A DNA stretch of 15,122 bases from an uncultured Panacagrimonas sp. (GCA_946481265.1 CAMLNE010000061.1:1-15122), one strand, 5' to 3'. Positions 1 through 8,355 are shown, numbered from the stretch's first letter. The notes: generated by a model from the sequence alone, not told the origin. Program-made: numbers and translations.

Positions 1-419
1 GCTCCGGGATTGCGCCGATCCTGGCGATGCTGCGCGAGGCGGCAGAGACACGCGATCCGCGGCCGTTCCGCTTGTTCTACGGCGCACGGAGCGCGTACGA
101 CATTCCCTGCCTGGCGGAATTGAACGCGTTGTTCGCCAACGGCCTGGCGTCCGGCTCTGCCTTCGTTCCGACGCTCGACGGGATCGACCCCGGCGACCCC
201 TGGTCCGGCGAGCGTGGCAACGTGACCCAGGCGATCCAGCGCGGCGTGACGGATGCACACCGCTACGATGCCTACCTGTGCGGCGCTCCGCCGATGTGCG
301 ACGCGGTGTCGCGCCTGCTGCTCGCCAAGGGCTTGCCGGAGCAGGCGCTCTATCTCGACCGGTTCTTCACCACGAGCAAGGACGATGCGCTGGTCTCCGG
401 TGCCGAGAGCGCCGCCTGA
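1..419 (+). CDS. NAD(P)H-dependent flavin oxidoreductase, C-terminal part (partial)
   Basis: The reading frame is open from the left edge, with the first full codon at position 3, and ends at TGA 417-419. About 138 residues are present. They begin in a GSGIAPILAML segment, the glycine-rich nucleotide-binding turn of ferredoxin-NADP reductase-fold proteins. FYGARSAYDI follows, then the YLCGAPPMCDAV segment that normally reads CGPPPM and contacts the pyridine nucleotide, and the protein ends shortly after an aromatic FF pair. By family knowledge this is the NAD(P)H-binding half of a reductase that passes electrons from NAD(P)H through FAD, often to a 2Fe-2S centre and an oxygenase. The FAD and any ferredoxin domain would lie upstream, outside the window. 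It is the first of a same-strand set with the two unknown genes and the phosphotransferase. The oxygenase partner is not visible, so the substrate is unknown. Confidence 0.8.
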   Translation, partial: SGIAPILAMLREAAETRDPRPFRLFYGARSAYDIPCLAELNALFANGLASGSAFVPTLDGIDPGDPWSGERGNVTQAIQRGVTDAHRYDAYLCGAPPMCDAVSRLLLAKGLPEQALYLDRFFTTSKDDALVSGAESAA

Positions 420-478
420 CGGGCCTCGCAGCACCGTCAATCGATCATCCATCGCCATCACGACCGCACCGGAGCCAC

Positions 479-1609
479 ATGATCACCACGCTCGATGACT
501 ACCCCATCCACCAGACCGCGCAACCCGTGGCGATTCCGTCGACGAGCGACCGCAACTTCTACGATCGCTTCTGGTTCAACGGATTCGTGGGCGACGGATC
601 GCTGTATTTCAGCGTGGCGATGGGCTTCTACCCGAACCGCCGCGTGATGGACGGCGGGTTCAGCGTGCTGGTCGACGGCCAGCAGTACTGCCTGCATGTC
701 AGCGGCGATCTGCCGCTGGATCGCGCCGAGACCCGGCTCGGGCCGCTCGAGGTGAAGACGATCATTCCGATGCGCCGGCACCGCGTGATCGTATCGGCGC
801 CCGAGCGCGGCTTCGAGGCCGACCTCCGGTTCGAGGGCGGAACCGGCACGCACGAGGAGGGTCGGCAGGTGCTGACGGACGGCGTCCAGCTGTCGATGGA
901 CGTCACGCGCATGACGCAGTTCGGGTCGTGGTCCGGCTGGATCAAGGTCAAGGGCAGGCGCATCGAGCTGAATCCCGCGGTCACCAATGGCACGCGCGAC
1001 CGTTCCTGGGGTATCCGTCCCTGCGGCGAGCCCGGCGGTCGGCCGCACCGCTGGGCCTCGCAGTTCTACTTCGGCTGGTCGCAGACGTTCTGGAAGGATT
1101 TCATCCTGCACGGCGTGCTGTTCGCAGATCGGAAGGGGAAGATCGTCATCGGGTCGGGCGGCACGATCCCGCGGGTCGCGCAGGGTGACGAGCCGGTATT
1201 TGCGCGGGATACCGGCGAACAGGCGGCCACCCCGGTTGGCTACACCTTCAACTACCTCCCGAACAGCCGCCGGCTGCGCAGCGCCACGCTGCGATTCCGC
1301 CGGCCGGACGGCGAGATCTGGGAGGCCGCGTACGAGCCGATCGTGACATTCGCGATGGCCGGTGTCGGCTATTTCCATCCGACCTGGGGGCACGGCTGCT
1401 GGAAGGGCAGCTACGCCATCGACGACGAGACCTGGGACGTGGAGAAGATGGATATCACGCAGCCGCACCTGTTCCACGTCCAGCAGGTCTGCAAGGTGAC
1501 GCTCAACGGCGAGCAACAGTCCGTCGGCATCCTCGAACACGCCGTGTTCGGGCCGCATGACCCGAGCGGGTTCAAGGAAATGGCCGACGTCTGGAAGCCC
1601 GCCCCGTAG
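479..1609 (+). CDS. Conserved hypothetical protein, about 376 aa, TRDRSWG-motif family
   Basis: The ATG at 479 is chosen because GGAG (471-474) lies just upstream and the N-terminus MITTLDDYPIHQT matches my memory of this family. The frame stays open further upstream, but that translation is arginine-rich shadow sequence. The protein is rich in beta-strand-like, aromatic stretches and carries a striking NGTRDRSWGIRPCGEP segment at about residues 170-185. A second Trp/Gly-rich stretch, HPTWGHGCWKGSYAIDD, lies near residue 305. There is no signal peptide or membrane segment. I recall similar proteins, all uncharacterised, beside APH-like phosphotransferases and acyl-CoA or steroid catabolism genes. 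The fold may be a lipocalin/CrtC-like barrel (recent Pfam DUF7064/7065 type), but that is a memory-based guess. The function is unknown. It lies 59 bp after the reductase and 57 bp before the next gene, which suggests one transcript. Confidence 0.8.
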   Translation: MITTLDDYPIHQTAQPVAIPSTSDRNFYDRFWFNGFVGDGSLYFSVAMGFYPNRRVMDGGFSVLVDGQQYCLHVSGDLPLDRAETRLGPLEVKTIIPMRRHRVIVSAPERGFEADLRFEGGTGTHEEGRQVLTDGVQLSMDVTRMTQFGSWSGWIKVKGRRIELNPAVTNGTRDRSWGIRPCGEPGGRPHRWASQFYFGWSQTFWKDFILHGVLFADRKGKIVIGSGGTIPRVAQGDEPVFARDTGEQAATPVGYTFNYLPNSRRLRSATLRFRRPDGEIWEAAYEPIVTFAMAGVGYFHPTWGHGCWKGSYAIDDETWDVEKMDITQPHLFHVQQVCKVTLNGEQQSVGILEHAVFGPHDPSGFKEMADVWKPAP

Positions 1610-1666
1610 CCGTGCGCCGCCCGGCCGCGGCCTCGTCGCGCGAAGTCCAATGCAAGGGAGCGACCG

Positions 1667-2236
1667 ATGCAACCGGAAATCTCGCAGTTCCTGTCGAGCA
1701 TGAAAAAGGCGATCGAGCAGGTCGTGCTCGCAAATCTCACCGATCGCTTCGCCCAGGAACAGGCTGGCATGATCGCCGGCACGCTCGGCTTCCTGCAGAC
1801 GGTGCAGGACAAGGCCTTCCACTACGAGGTGCTCGAGAATCATCTGTACAAACGGCTGCTCACCGAGGCCGTTGCCATCGTCTCGTCCGAACCTGCAGCA
1901 GCCGCCCTGACCGGCGACATGGTTGCATCGATCCACGCGCACCGGCTCATCGATCCCTGCGACAGCGCGGCCCAACTCCGGCCCTTCCGCTTTCTGCGCA
2001 TGTCGAACGAAACCATGCGTGAGCAGCTTGCGGGTTTGATCCACGTCCAGGACCAGATGCCGGCGGCCGTCGCGGGCCGGTTCCAGGCCCTGTTGATGCC
2101 GTTCCTCAAGGAATTGCAGATCCGCGAGCGCGCCTGGGTCAAGGCGCTGGGTTTCGACAACCTTCCGGACCCGGTTCCGGACCTGGAGACCCTGCTGTAC
2201 CGCGACGGTCAGCTGCACTTGCCGGCCGGAGACTGA
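1667..2236 (+). CDS. Hypothetical protein, 189 aa, mostly helical
   Basis: The ATG at 1667 is preceded by a good ribosome binding site, AAGGGAG at 1654-1660 with 6 nt spacing. The 189-residue protein has no signal peptide or obvious membrane segment. Its composition (Leu, Ala, Glu, Gln, with amphipathic stretches such as EVLENHLYKRLLTEAV) suggests an all-helical soluble protein. I do not recognise the family. The stop codon is two bases before the phosphotransferase start, and that gene's ribosome binding site lies inside this coding region, so the two are probably translated together and may act together. Similar small helical partners occur beside ACAD10-like phosphotransferases in catabolic clusters as far as I recall, but no function should be assigned from that. 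Codon use matches its neighbours. Confidence 0.75.
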   Translation: MQPEISQFLSSMKKAIEQVVLANLTDRFAQEQAGMIAGTLGFLQTVQDKAFHYEVLENHLYKRLLTEAVAIVSSEPAAAALTGDMVASIHAHRLIDPCDSAAQLRPFRFLRMSNETMREQLAGLIHVQDQMPAAVAGRFQALLMPFLKELQIRERAWVKALGFDNLPDPVPDLETLLYRDGQLHLPAGD

Positions 2237-2238
2237 TC

Positions 2239-3459
2239 ATGGCCCTCGACACCCTAACCCAGCGGCTGCGTGCGACGCCCACGCCCGAATGGATCCGCGA
2301 GATCCGCGCACGCTACCCGGTGGAGGCCTCGATCGACGAGGTGATGACACGCAAGCTCGAGAACCGTCGCAAGGGCCTCGAGCATTCCAGCGACTTCAGT
2401 GCGCTCGCGGACAAGCTGACCGAGTACTTGCGCCGGGACAGCGGCCAGCGCGGGCTGTCGATCGCAAACCTGAAGCGTCTGCCCGGTGGCGCGTCGAAGG
2501 AGCAGTTCACCTTCGATCTGACCTGGATGGACAAGGCCGGCAGGCAGGTCACCCGGCCGCTGATCCTGCGCATCGACCCCTCAGAGTCGATCGTCGAGAC
2601 GCACCGCCTGCGTGAGGCGCAGATTCTCAGGGCGATGGTCGGCCAGGTTCCGGTTCCGGAGGTGTTGTGGGTGGATCCGGAGCCGCACACGCTGGGGCAT
2701 CCCTTCCTGATCGCCGGATTCCTGGAGGGCAGCGTCCAGCCGGAGGGGTCGAACAAGGCAAGCGGTGTCGGCACCATTTTCCCGGAGAGATACCGCAAGG
2801 CGCTTGGCAGCCAGTTCGTCGCGCACATGGCGGCGATCCATGCACTCGACTGGCGCCGCCATGAGCTGTCGGCGTTCGCCAAGCCTGCCCCCGGCACGGT
2901 CGAGGGAACGCAGTGGACACTCGCGTTGTGGGAACGCGTCTGGCAGGAGGACACGTTCGAGGCGCATCCGGTGATGGAGTACGCGGCGTGCTGGCTGCGA
3001 CGCAACATCCCGGTCATCGAACGGCCCGTGGTGGTCCATGGCGACTATCGCAGCGGCAACTTCATGTTCACGCCGGACCTGAGGATCAACGCGATCCTGG
3101 ACTGGGAGCTGGCCCACCTGGGCGACCCTCACGAGGATCTCTCCTGGGCCACGATGACGCTCACCGGGGCGGTCGACGACGATGGCACGACACTCGGGTC
3201 CGGCATGCTGCCGCGCGATATCTTCTTCGCGCGCTACCAGGAGCTCACGGGCCTGCCGATCGACATGAAGACGATCTTCTATTTCGATGTCTTCAACGCC
3301 TGGAAGCTGGGCCTGATCTGCATGGCTACAAGCCTGCGTGCCGCGTACGGCAAGCGCACGCACCTCGATGCAATGATGAACCTGCTGACCGGGATGGGGT
3401 ATGTCTGCGTCGCAACGGTGCAGGCGCTCCTGGAGAAGGAGTACACGACACGCGTCTAG
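2239..3459 (+). CDS. APH-fold phosphotransferase family protein (ACAD10-like kinase domain)
   Basis: This 406-residue protein has the aminoglycoside/choline-kinase fold. The catalytic loop is HGDYRSGNF from His267, with D269 as the expected catalytic base and N274 as the metal ligand. The metal-binding DWE follows at 288-290, then the family's usual HLGDPHEDLSW tail. The N-terminal lobe has GGASKEQFTF near residue 88, a glycine-rich ATP-binding loop. About 80 residues precede it (WIREIRARYPVEAS and on), longer than in drug-modifying APH enzymes. Family knowledge places this subgroup with acyl-CoA dehydrogenases and steroid, lipid or xenobiotic catabolism, where it phosphorylates hydroxylated substrates (compare the ACAD10/11 kinase domain). 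An antibiotic-resistance role is unlikely. GGAG at 2228-2231 inside the preceding gene provides the ribosome binding site, 7 nt from the ATG. The gene is last in its operon and faces the permease gene tail to tail. Confidence 0.85.
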   Translation: MALDTLTQRLRATPTPEWIREIRARYPVEASIDEVMTRKLENRRKGLEHSSDFSALADKLTEYLRRDSGQRGLSIANLKRLPGGASKEQFTFDLTWMDKAGRQVTRPLILRIDPSESIVETHRLREAQILRAMVGQVPVPEVLWVDPEPHTLGHPFLIAGFLEGSVQPEGSNKASGVGTIFPERYRKALGSQFVAHMAAIHALDWRRHELSAFAKPAPGTVEGTQWTLALWERVWQEDTFEAHPVMEYAACWLRRNIPVIERPVVVHGDYRSGNFMFTPDLRINAILDWELAHLGDPHEDLSWATMTLTGAVDDDGTTLGSGMLPRDIFFARYQELTGLPIDMKTIFYFDVFNAWKLGLICMATSLRAAYGKRTHLDAMMNLLTGMGYVCVATVQALLEKEYTTRV

Positions 3460-3610
3460 TCCCGGGCCGCGCGCGCGTCGGGGCGCCACCATCGGGCATC
3501 TGTCCCTCACCGTCGCCGCCTCCCATCGGGCAACGCAGCGGTGGGCGGGCAAGGAAGCAGGGGCCTGCTGTGTCTGGAGGCGAAGACCCCCGAGTCGAGA
3601 CCCGGCTGCG
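3460..3610. other. Convergent intergenic region
   Basis: This is the 151-bp gap between the stop codons of the phosphotransferase (+) and the MFS permease (-). It contains a perfect short inverted repeat, AGCAGG/CCTGCT, at 3556-3569 and a repeated CATCGGGCA around 3493 and 3527. Neither strand shows a hairpin followed by a T-run, so I see no convincing intrinsic terminator. I see no gene in it. Confidence 0.5.
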
Positions 3611-4933
3611 TCACGGCAACCGGGGAGCATCGGAGCTGGCCGGTCCTGCCCCGTCCCGATCGATGCGCGACGTCATTCGCGTGTCTCCCATGCGCCAGTA
3701 CGTCATCAGCGAGACGCCGACACAGGCCACGACATACCAGTAGAACCCGCTTTCGAGGTCGATCGACTTGAACCACAGCGCGACGTACTCGGCCGTGCCG
3801 CCGAACACGGACACCGTCAGCGCATAGGGCAGGCCCACGCCAAGTGCGCGCACCTCCACCGGGAACAGTTCGGCCTTCACCACCGCGTTGATCGAGGTAT
3901 AGCCGCTGACGATCAGCAGCGCGACGGTGATCAGCGCGAACGCGGCGAAGGCCGATTGCGTGCCGGCCAGTGCGTTCATCAGCGGCACGGTGGCCAGGAT
4001 GCCGCCGATGCCGAAGCCGAGCAGCAAGGGTCGCCGCCCGATGCGGTCGGAGAGCGCGCCCATCAGCGGCTGCACGAACAGGAAGACGAGCAGCGAGGCG
4101 GCCGACACCGAGGTGGCGGCGGTCTTGGTGAAGCCGGTGGTGTTGACCAGGAACTTCTGCATGTACGTGGTGTACGTATAGAAGGCCAGGGTGCCGCCCA
4201 TGGTCAGGCCGACCACGGTGGCCAGTTCGCGCGGATGCCGGAGCAGTTCGCGCGCCGGGTTGCGACGCCGGCCGCCGGCGACGATGAAGGATTCGGTCTC
4301 GGGCAGGTTTCCGCGCAGCCATAGCGCGACGACCGCCAGCGTTGCGCCGATCGCGAACGGGATGCGCCAGCCCCAGGCCTCGAGCTGCTCGGTGGTGAGC
4401 GTCAGCTGCAGCACGATCAGCACGGCCAGGGCGCTGAGCTGACCCAGGATCAGCGTCACGTACTGGAAGCTCGACCAGAACCCGCGGTGCTCGCGCGTCG
4501 CCATCTCGGACAGGTAGGTCGCGCTGGTGCCGTACTCGCCGCCCACGCTCAGGCCCTGGATCAGGCGCGCGAGCAGGAGCAGGGCGGGGGCCAGCGCGCC
4601 GATCTGCTCGTGCCCCGGCGTCAGCGTGATCAGCAGCGAGCCCGCGCACATCAGCAGCACCGAGCGTGTCAGCGCCGCCCTGCGCCCGTGGCGATCCGCG
4701 TACCAGCCGAACAGCAGGCCGCCCAGAGGCCGCATCAGGAAACCCACGGCGAAGATCGCGGCCGAATTCAGCAGCTGCGCGGTCAGGTCGCCGTCGGGGA
4801 AGAAGATCGGCGCGAAGTAGAGCGAGAACGCGGCGTAGGTGTACCAGTCGTACCACTCGACGAGATTGCCGACCGAGCCGCCGAAGATGGCCCGCAGGCG
4901 CCCGGCGGGGGTCAGCCCCGGCGCCAGGCTCAT
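3611..4933 (-). CDS. MFS permease, metabolite:H+ symporter family (alpha-ketoglutarate permease type)
   Basis: This 440-residue protein has about 12 hydrophobic segments. Its N-terminal [15 protein letters not shown] (about residues 22-36) is typical of the MHS subgroup that includes KgtP, ProP and ShiA. The MFS motif A follows as [10 protein letters not shown] (about 76-85), then [18 protein letters not shown], and the second-half repeat [11 protein letters not shown]. These sequences closely recall proteins annotated as alpha-ketoglutarate permease in Xanthomonas relatives, so uptake of a dicarboxylate or similar organic acid by proton symport at the inner membrane is the best guess. The substrate is not proven. 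The ATG (4933-4931) overlaps the ynfA stop as ATGA, and no clear ribosome binding site precedes it, which points to translational coupling. The reading frame extends far upstream on this strand but that part lies over ynfA and is shadow. Confidence 0.88.
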   Translation of the reverse strand: MSLAPGLTPAGRLRAIFGGSVGNLVEWYDWYTYAAFSLYFAPIFFPDGDLTAQLLNSAAIFAVGFLMRPLGGLLFGWYADRHGRRAALTRSVLLMCAGSLLITLTPGHEQIGALAPALLLLARLIQGLSVGGEYGTSATYLSEMATREHRGFWSSFQYVTLILGQLSALAVLIVLQLTLTTEQLEAWGWRIPFAIGATLAVVALWLRGNLPETESFIVAGGRRRNPARELLRHPRELATVVGLTMGGTLAFYTYTTYMQKFLVNTTGFTKTAATSVSAASLLVFLFVQPLMGALSDRIGRRPLLLGFGIGGILATVPLMNALAGTQSAFAAFALITVALLIVSGYTSINAVVKAELFPVEVRALGVGLPYALTVSVFGGTAEYVALWFKSIDLESGFYWYVVACVGVSLMTYWRMGDTRMTSRIDRDGAGPASSDAPRLP

Positions 4934-5265
4934 GCGCTGGCGGCGCGCGGGCCGAACAGGATCAGTGCGGCGCCGGCCAGGCAGATCGCCGCGCCGGCCG
5001 CGTCCCAGCGGTCCGGTCGCGCTCCCTCCACCAGCCACAGCCAACCCAGCGAGCACACGATGTACAGGCCGCCATAGGCGGCGAACGCGCGGCCCGCGTG
5101 ATCGGCGTCGATGCGCGTGAGCAGCCAGGCAAAAGCGATCAGCGATGCGACGCCGGGAATCAGCCAGGCGACGGACTTGTCCAGGCGCAGCCAGGACCAG
5201 AAGGCGAAGCAGCCGGCGATTTCGAAGACAGCCGCGAGGAGGCCGGTGAGAAGGCTGCTCAGCAT
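4930..5265 (-). CDS. ynfA: YnfA/UPF0060 family small membrane protein
   Basis: This 111-residue protein has four hydrophobic helices. The family hallmarks are visible: [13 protein letters not shown] near the N-terminus (E. coli YnfA has CEIIGCFLPWLWL), [23 protein letters not shown] in the middle, and [17 protein letters not shown] in the last helix. Length matches the family's usual ~108 residues, which supports the chosen ATG. The family has an SMR-like fold and has been linked to small-molecule export, but a role in this organism is inference only. Upstream of the ATG the sequence is pyrimidine-rich (CCCCTCTCGAC), so there is no Shine-Dalgarno sequence. The stop overlaps the start of the MFS permease by ATGA, so the two form a small operon read away from the efflux operon. 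Confidence 0.92.
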   Translation of the reverse strand: MLSSLLTGLLAAVFEIAGCFAFWSWLRLDKSVAWLIPGVASLIAFAWLLTRIDADHAGRAFAAYGGLYIVCSLGWLWLVEGARPDRWDAAGAAICLAGAALILFGPRAASA

Positions 5266-5410
5266 GTCGAGAGGGGCAGGTCGGGCGCGTGGCGGATTGT
5301 GTCAGAGCCCCCCATTGGAGCGGGATCCGGTACGTGCGCCGCCGATGCCATGCTGCGCTGATGCTCGAGCCGCCGCTCGCGCGCTGTTGCAACGTGCCTG
5401 CGCGTGGCAG

Positions 5411-5422
5411 CGGCGATCGCCG
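5411..5422. promoter_or_regulatory. 12-bp perfect palindrome, possible operator
   Basis: CGGCGATCGCCG is a perfect inverted repeat with no spacer, centred on GCGATCGC, in the gap between two divergent transporter operons. A dimeric regulator could bind here. In GC-rich DNA such palindromes also occur by chance, so the call is weak. Confidence 0.2.
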
Positions 5423-5469
5423 GGCGCGGATGATCGGGCTCCGAGGCGTGCGCGCGTAGTCCGACGCGG

Positions 5470-5486
5470 CCCGGCGATCTGCCGGG
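5470..5486. repeat. GC-rich hairpin (6-bp stem, 5-nt loop)
   Basis: CCCGGC (5470-5475) and GCCGGG (5481-5486) form a perfect stem around the loop GATCT. No T-run follows on either side, so it is not an intrinsic terminator. It lies about 200 bp from each flanking gene and could be an operator or a chance repeat. Confidence 0.25.
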
Positions 5487-5614
5487 AAACCTCGCGAGCC
5501 GACCGCTCCGGATCGGTCGTGCGGCACTGCCTCCGCCACGGGGCATCGGATGCGCCATCCGCTTGCGGTCATCGCTGCGCCGGGGTGCTTGCAAAGTTGT
5601 GTTACGAATCGGGA

Positions 5615-5643
5615 TTGCAGCGAAGGCTTCGGTTAAAAGTAAT
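5615..5643 (+). promoter_or_regulatory. Weak candidate promoter of the efflux operon
   Basis: TTGCAG (5615-5620) and AGTAAT (5638-5643) are 17 bp apart and resemble -35 and -10 boxes. They lie in the most AT-rich stretch of the intergenic region, about 50 bp before the TolC-like start. Several other pairings are possible, so the assignment is tentative. Confidence 0.3.
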
Positions 5644-5692
5644 CATCCCGGATCCGCTGTCCCTTGCCTCCGACCACGATCGACTCCAACCG

Positions 5693-7180
5693 ATGCCCGT
5701 CAACCTCGCGCAACGAAGAAGGCTTCAGTCCCGCCTGCTGCTCGCGCCCCTGGCCTGGGGCTGCATTGCGCTGCCGGCTGCCGCCTTCGAGATCTCCGAC
5801 CCGTTCGGCGAGCTGGCGGCCATTCCCTCGCTGCAGGAGACCGGCAGGCCCTGTCCGGCGCGCCTGCCGGCGCGCCCGCTCAATCTCGCCGACGTGATCG
5901 ACACCGCGCTGTGCCGCAATCCGCAGACGGCGTCGGCCTGGGCCACCGCGCGCTCGCGCGCAGCAGCGGTGGGCTCGGCGCGCTCCGCCTATCTGCCGAC
6001 GCTGTCGGCCAGCGGGTCGGCGACGCGCACCGTGGCCGGTGACGACAGCAGCTCCGGATCGGGCTTCGGCGGGCTCGGCCCGGAATTTTCCTCGGGCAGT
6101 TCGGGCCGGACGACGCGCTACTCGGCCTCGGCCACGCTCAGCTACCTGCTGTTCGACTTCGGTGCGCGCGGCGCGGCGCTCGACGGTGCCCGTGCCCTGC
6201 TCGACGCGGCGCGCTCCACGCGCAATGCCACGCTGCAGACGGTGTACCTGGACGCCGTGACCAGCTATCACGGCTGGGTGTCCGCGCAGGGCGCGCTCAA
6301 GGCGGCGCGCGAGGCCGAGCGCGCTGCGCAATCGAGCCTGGACGCCGCCACCATCCGCGAGCAGGTCGGCACCGCCACCCGCGCCGACCGCCTGCAGGCG
6401 CAGACCGCGTTGGCGCAGAGCCAGCTGGCGCGCGTGCAGGCCGAAGGGGCCCTGCGCACCGCGCTGGGCACGCTGTCCAATGCCATGGGCCTGGCCGCGA
6501 ACACTCCGCTCAAGCTGGCCGAGGCGCCGGTGGTGACGCCGTCGGCCGACTACACCGGGCAGCTCGATCCGCTGGTGGCGCAGGCCATCGAGGCGCGGCC
6601 GGATCTGGCTGCGGCCGCCGCCAACCTGCGCGCGGCGCAGACCGACGTCGAGGCGGCGCGCGCCGCCGGGCGGCCGAACCTGAGCGCGAACGCCTCGCAG
6701 AGCTACAGCGACAATGGCCGCAGCGAACGCGACACCACCTCCATCGGCCTGTCGGTATCCGTGCCGATCTTCGAAGGCTTCGCCACCACCTACCGCGTGC
6801 GCGCCGCAGAGGCCCAGATCGAGGCCCGGCGTGCCGAGCTCGAACGCCTGCGCAACCAGGCCACGCTCGAGGTCTACCAGGCGCATAGCGAGCTCACCAC
6901 GCAGACCCAGTCGGTGTTCACGGCGCAATCGCTGGTGGAGGCCGCGGAGGAATCCGAGAGCGTTGCGCGCGGCCGCTACGAGGCGGGCGTGGGCACGATC
7001 CTGGATCTGATCAACGCGCAGAGCAGCGCGGCCGACGCGCGCCGCCAGCTCGTGCTCGCACGCAGCAACTGGGCCGCCGCGCGCACGCGGCTCGCCCAGT
7101 CGGTGGGCGTGCTCGATACCGCCCGCAATCCCGACATCGACCCGGCCATGACGCCGGCCGCGACCCCGACCTTCCCATGA
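5693..7180 (+). CDS. TolC-family outer membrane efflux protein
   Basis: This 495-residue protein starts at ATG 5693. The frame is open far upstream, but only this start gives a proper signal peptide: basic QRRR, a hydrophobic core LLLAPLAWGCIALP, and a likely cleavage after Ala31 in PAAA/FE. Two OEP repeats follow: the first opens with RPLNLADVIDTALCRNPQ, and the second holds the PNLSANASQSYSD and LSVSVPIFEGF beta segments. Each repeat has long Ala/Arg/Glu-rich helices, as in the TolC periplasmic barrel. The mature protein should form a trimeric outer membrane channel for export. There is no clear Shine-Dalgarno sequence before the ATG. The gene leads a four-gene operon and overlaps the adaptor gene by ATGA, so channel, adaptor and ABC pump are made together. 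Confidence 0.93.
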   Translation: MPVNLAQRRRLQSRLLLAPLAWGCIALPAAAFEISDPFGELAAIPSLQETGRPCPARLPARPLNLADVIDTALCRNPQTASAWATARSRAAAVGSARSAYLPTLSASGSATRTVAGDDSSSGSGFGGLGPEFSSGSSGRTTRYSASATLSYLLFDFGARGAALDGARALLDAARSTRNATLQTVYLDAVTSYHGWVSAQGALKAAREAERAAQSSLDAATIREQVGTATRADRLQAQTALAQSQLARVQAEGALRTALGTLSNAMGLAANTPLKLAEAPVVTPSADYTGQLDPLVAQAIEARPDLAAAAANLRAAQTDVEAARAAGRPNLSANASQSYSDNGRSERDTTSIGLSVSVPIFEGFATTYRVRAAEAQIEARRAELERLRNQATLEVYQAHSELTTQTQSVFTAQSLVEAAEESESVARGRYEAGVGTILDLINAQSSAADARRQLVLARSNWAAARTRLAQSVGVLDTARNPDIDPAMTPAATPTFP

Positions 7181-8355
7181 ACCTGCGCCGATCCTTCTCT
7201 CCCTGGCTGATCTTCCTGCTGTTCGCGGCCGTGGCCGCGGCGGCCTGGGGTTACCTGCGCAAGAACGGCGAGCGCGAGTCGCCGTTCCTCACCGACCAGG
7301 TCAGCCGCGGCGACATCGTCGAGAGCGTCTCGGCCAACGGCACGCTCAATCCGGTGATCCTGGTCAGCGTCGGCACGCAGGTGTCCGGCACGGCGATCCG
7401 GGTGCATGCGGACTTCAACGACAGCGTGCAGGAAAACCAGGTGCTGGTGGAGCTGGACCCGGCCGCCTACGAGGCGCGCGTGCGCCAGGCGCGCGCGGCG
7501 CTGGAATCCTCGCAGGCGAGCCTGGACCTGGCACGTGCCAACGAGGCGCGCTCGCGCGACCTGTTCGAGAAGGGCTATGTCGCGCGCCAGGACCTGGACC
7601 AGACCCGGCAGGCGCTCAAGTCGGCGGCGGCGCAGGTCGAGCAGTCGCGCGCGGGACTGGCCGACGCCGAGGTCGACCTGCGCAACTCGGTGATCCGCTC
7701 GCCGGTGGCGGGCACGGTCGTCGCCCGCACGGTGGAGGAGGGGCAGACCGTGGCGGCAAGCTTCCAGACGCCCGAGCTGTTCAAGATCGCCGGCGACCTG
7801 AAGAAGATGCTGATCCACACCACCTTCGCCGAGGCCGACATCGGCCGCATCGTGCCCGGCCAGCCCACGCGCTTCACGGTCGACGCCTTTCCCGATCGTT
7901 CCTTCCACGGGACGGTGCGCCAGGTGCGCCTGAATCCCACCACCACCCAGAACGTGGTGACCTACGACGTGGTGGTGGATGTCGACAACGAGGACCTGTC
8001 CCTGCTGCCCGGCATGACCGCCTACGTGACGGTGGAGCTCAGCCGCCTCGAGGACGTCCTGCGCGTGCCCAACAGTGCGCTGCGCTACCGGCCCGCGAAC
8101 GCGGCCGGGGCCGATGCGGCCGGCGCCCCCGGCCGGCGGCGCGGCAAGCGGGACCCGGATGTCGCGGAGCGTGCGATCTACCTGCTGAACGCCGGCCAGG
8201 TGCAGGCGGTGATGGTCACGCCCACCCGCACCGACGGGCGCTACACCGCGATCGAGTCGACCCAGCTGCAGGAAGGCCAGACCGTGGTGGTCGGTGACCG
8301 CGTGGCGACGGACGGGGGCAGCGGGCAGCCGCGCATGCGGATGAGGATGTTCTGA
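7177..8355 (+). CDS. MacA-like periplasmic adaptor (HlyD/RND membrane fusion protein)
   Basis: This 392-residue protein has an N-terminal signal anchor, SPWLIFLLFAAVAAAAWGYL (about residues 8-27). The barrel-sandwich/lipoyl half follows (GDIVESVSANGTLNPV), with its partner half VIRSPVAGTVVARTVEEGQTV, and a coiled-coil hairpin rich in Ala, Gln and Arg lies between them. The beta-barrel region (LHIT-type HTTFAEADIGRIVPG) and membrane-proximal domain come last. It should bridge the ABC permease and the TolC-like channel across the periplasm. A basic, Gly/Ala/Pro-rich insert (GAPGRRRGKRDPD, near residue 315) and an unusual RMRMRMF C-terminus are present. The start overlaps the previous stop as ATGA with no clear ribosome binding site, so translation is probably coupled. 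It is closest to MacA, but a macrolide substrate is not implied. Confidence 0.92.
   Translation: MNLRRSFSPWLIFLLFAAVAAAAWGYLRKNGERESPFLTDQVSRGDIVESVSANGTLNPVILVSVGTQVSGTAIRVHADFNDSVQENQVLVELDPAAYEARVRQARAALESSQASLDLARANEARSRDLFEKGYVARQDLDQTRQALKSAAAQVEQSRAGLADAEVDLRNSVIRSPVAGTVVARTVEEGQTVAASFQTPELFKIAGDLKKMLIHTTFAEADIGRIVPGQPTRFTVDAFPDRSFHGTVRQVRLNPTTTQNVVTYDVVVDVDNEDLSLLPGMTAYVTVELSRLEDVLRVPNSALRYRPANAAGADAAGAPGRRRGKRDPDVAERAIYLLNAGQVQAVMVTPTRTDGRYTAIESTQLQEGQTVVVGDRVATDGGSGQPRMRMRMF

Larger units (their letters stand above)
5266..5692. other. Divergent intergenic region between ynfA and the efflux operon
   Basis: These 427 bp separate two divergently read operons and should hold both promoters. 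Open frames cross it on both strands, but their translations are Arg/Pro/Ala-rich shadow with no recognisable family. It contains a perfect 12-bp palindrome (CGGCGATCGCCG, 5411-5422) and a GC-rich hairpin CCCGGC-GATCT-GCCGGG at 5470-5486. The part nearest the efflux operon (about 5588-5645) is visibly more AT-rich than its surroundings, as expected for a promoter. No regulator gene is present. I see no RNA gene. Confidence 0.5.

Noticed and set aside
458..2218. 586-aa open frame on the minus strand
   Set aside because: It lies opposite two or three well-supported + strand genes. Its translation is Arg/Leu/Gly/His-rich with no domain, which is typical antisense shadow in GC-rich DNA.
3556..3569. 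AGCAGG/CCTGCT hairpin as a terminator between convergent genes
   Set aside because: The stem is short, the loop is only two bases, and no T-run follows on either strand.
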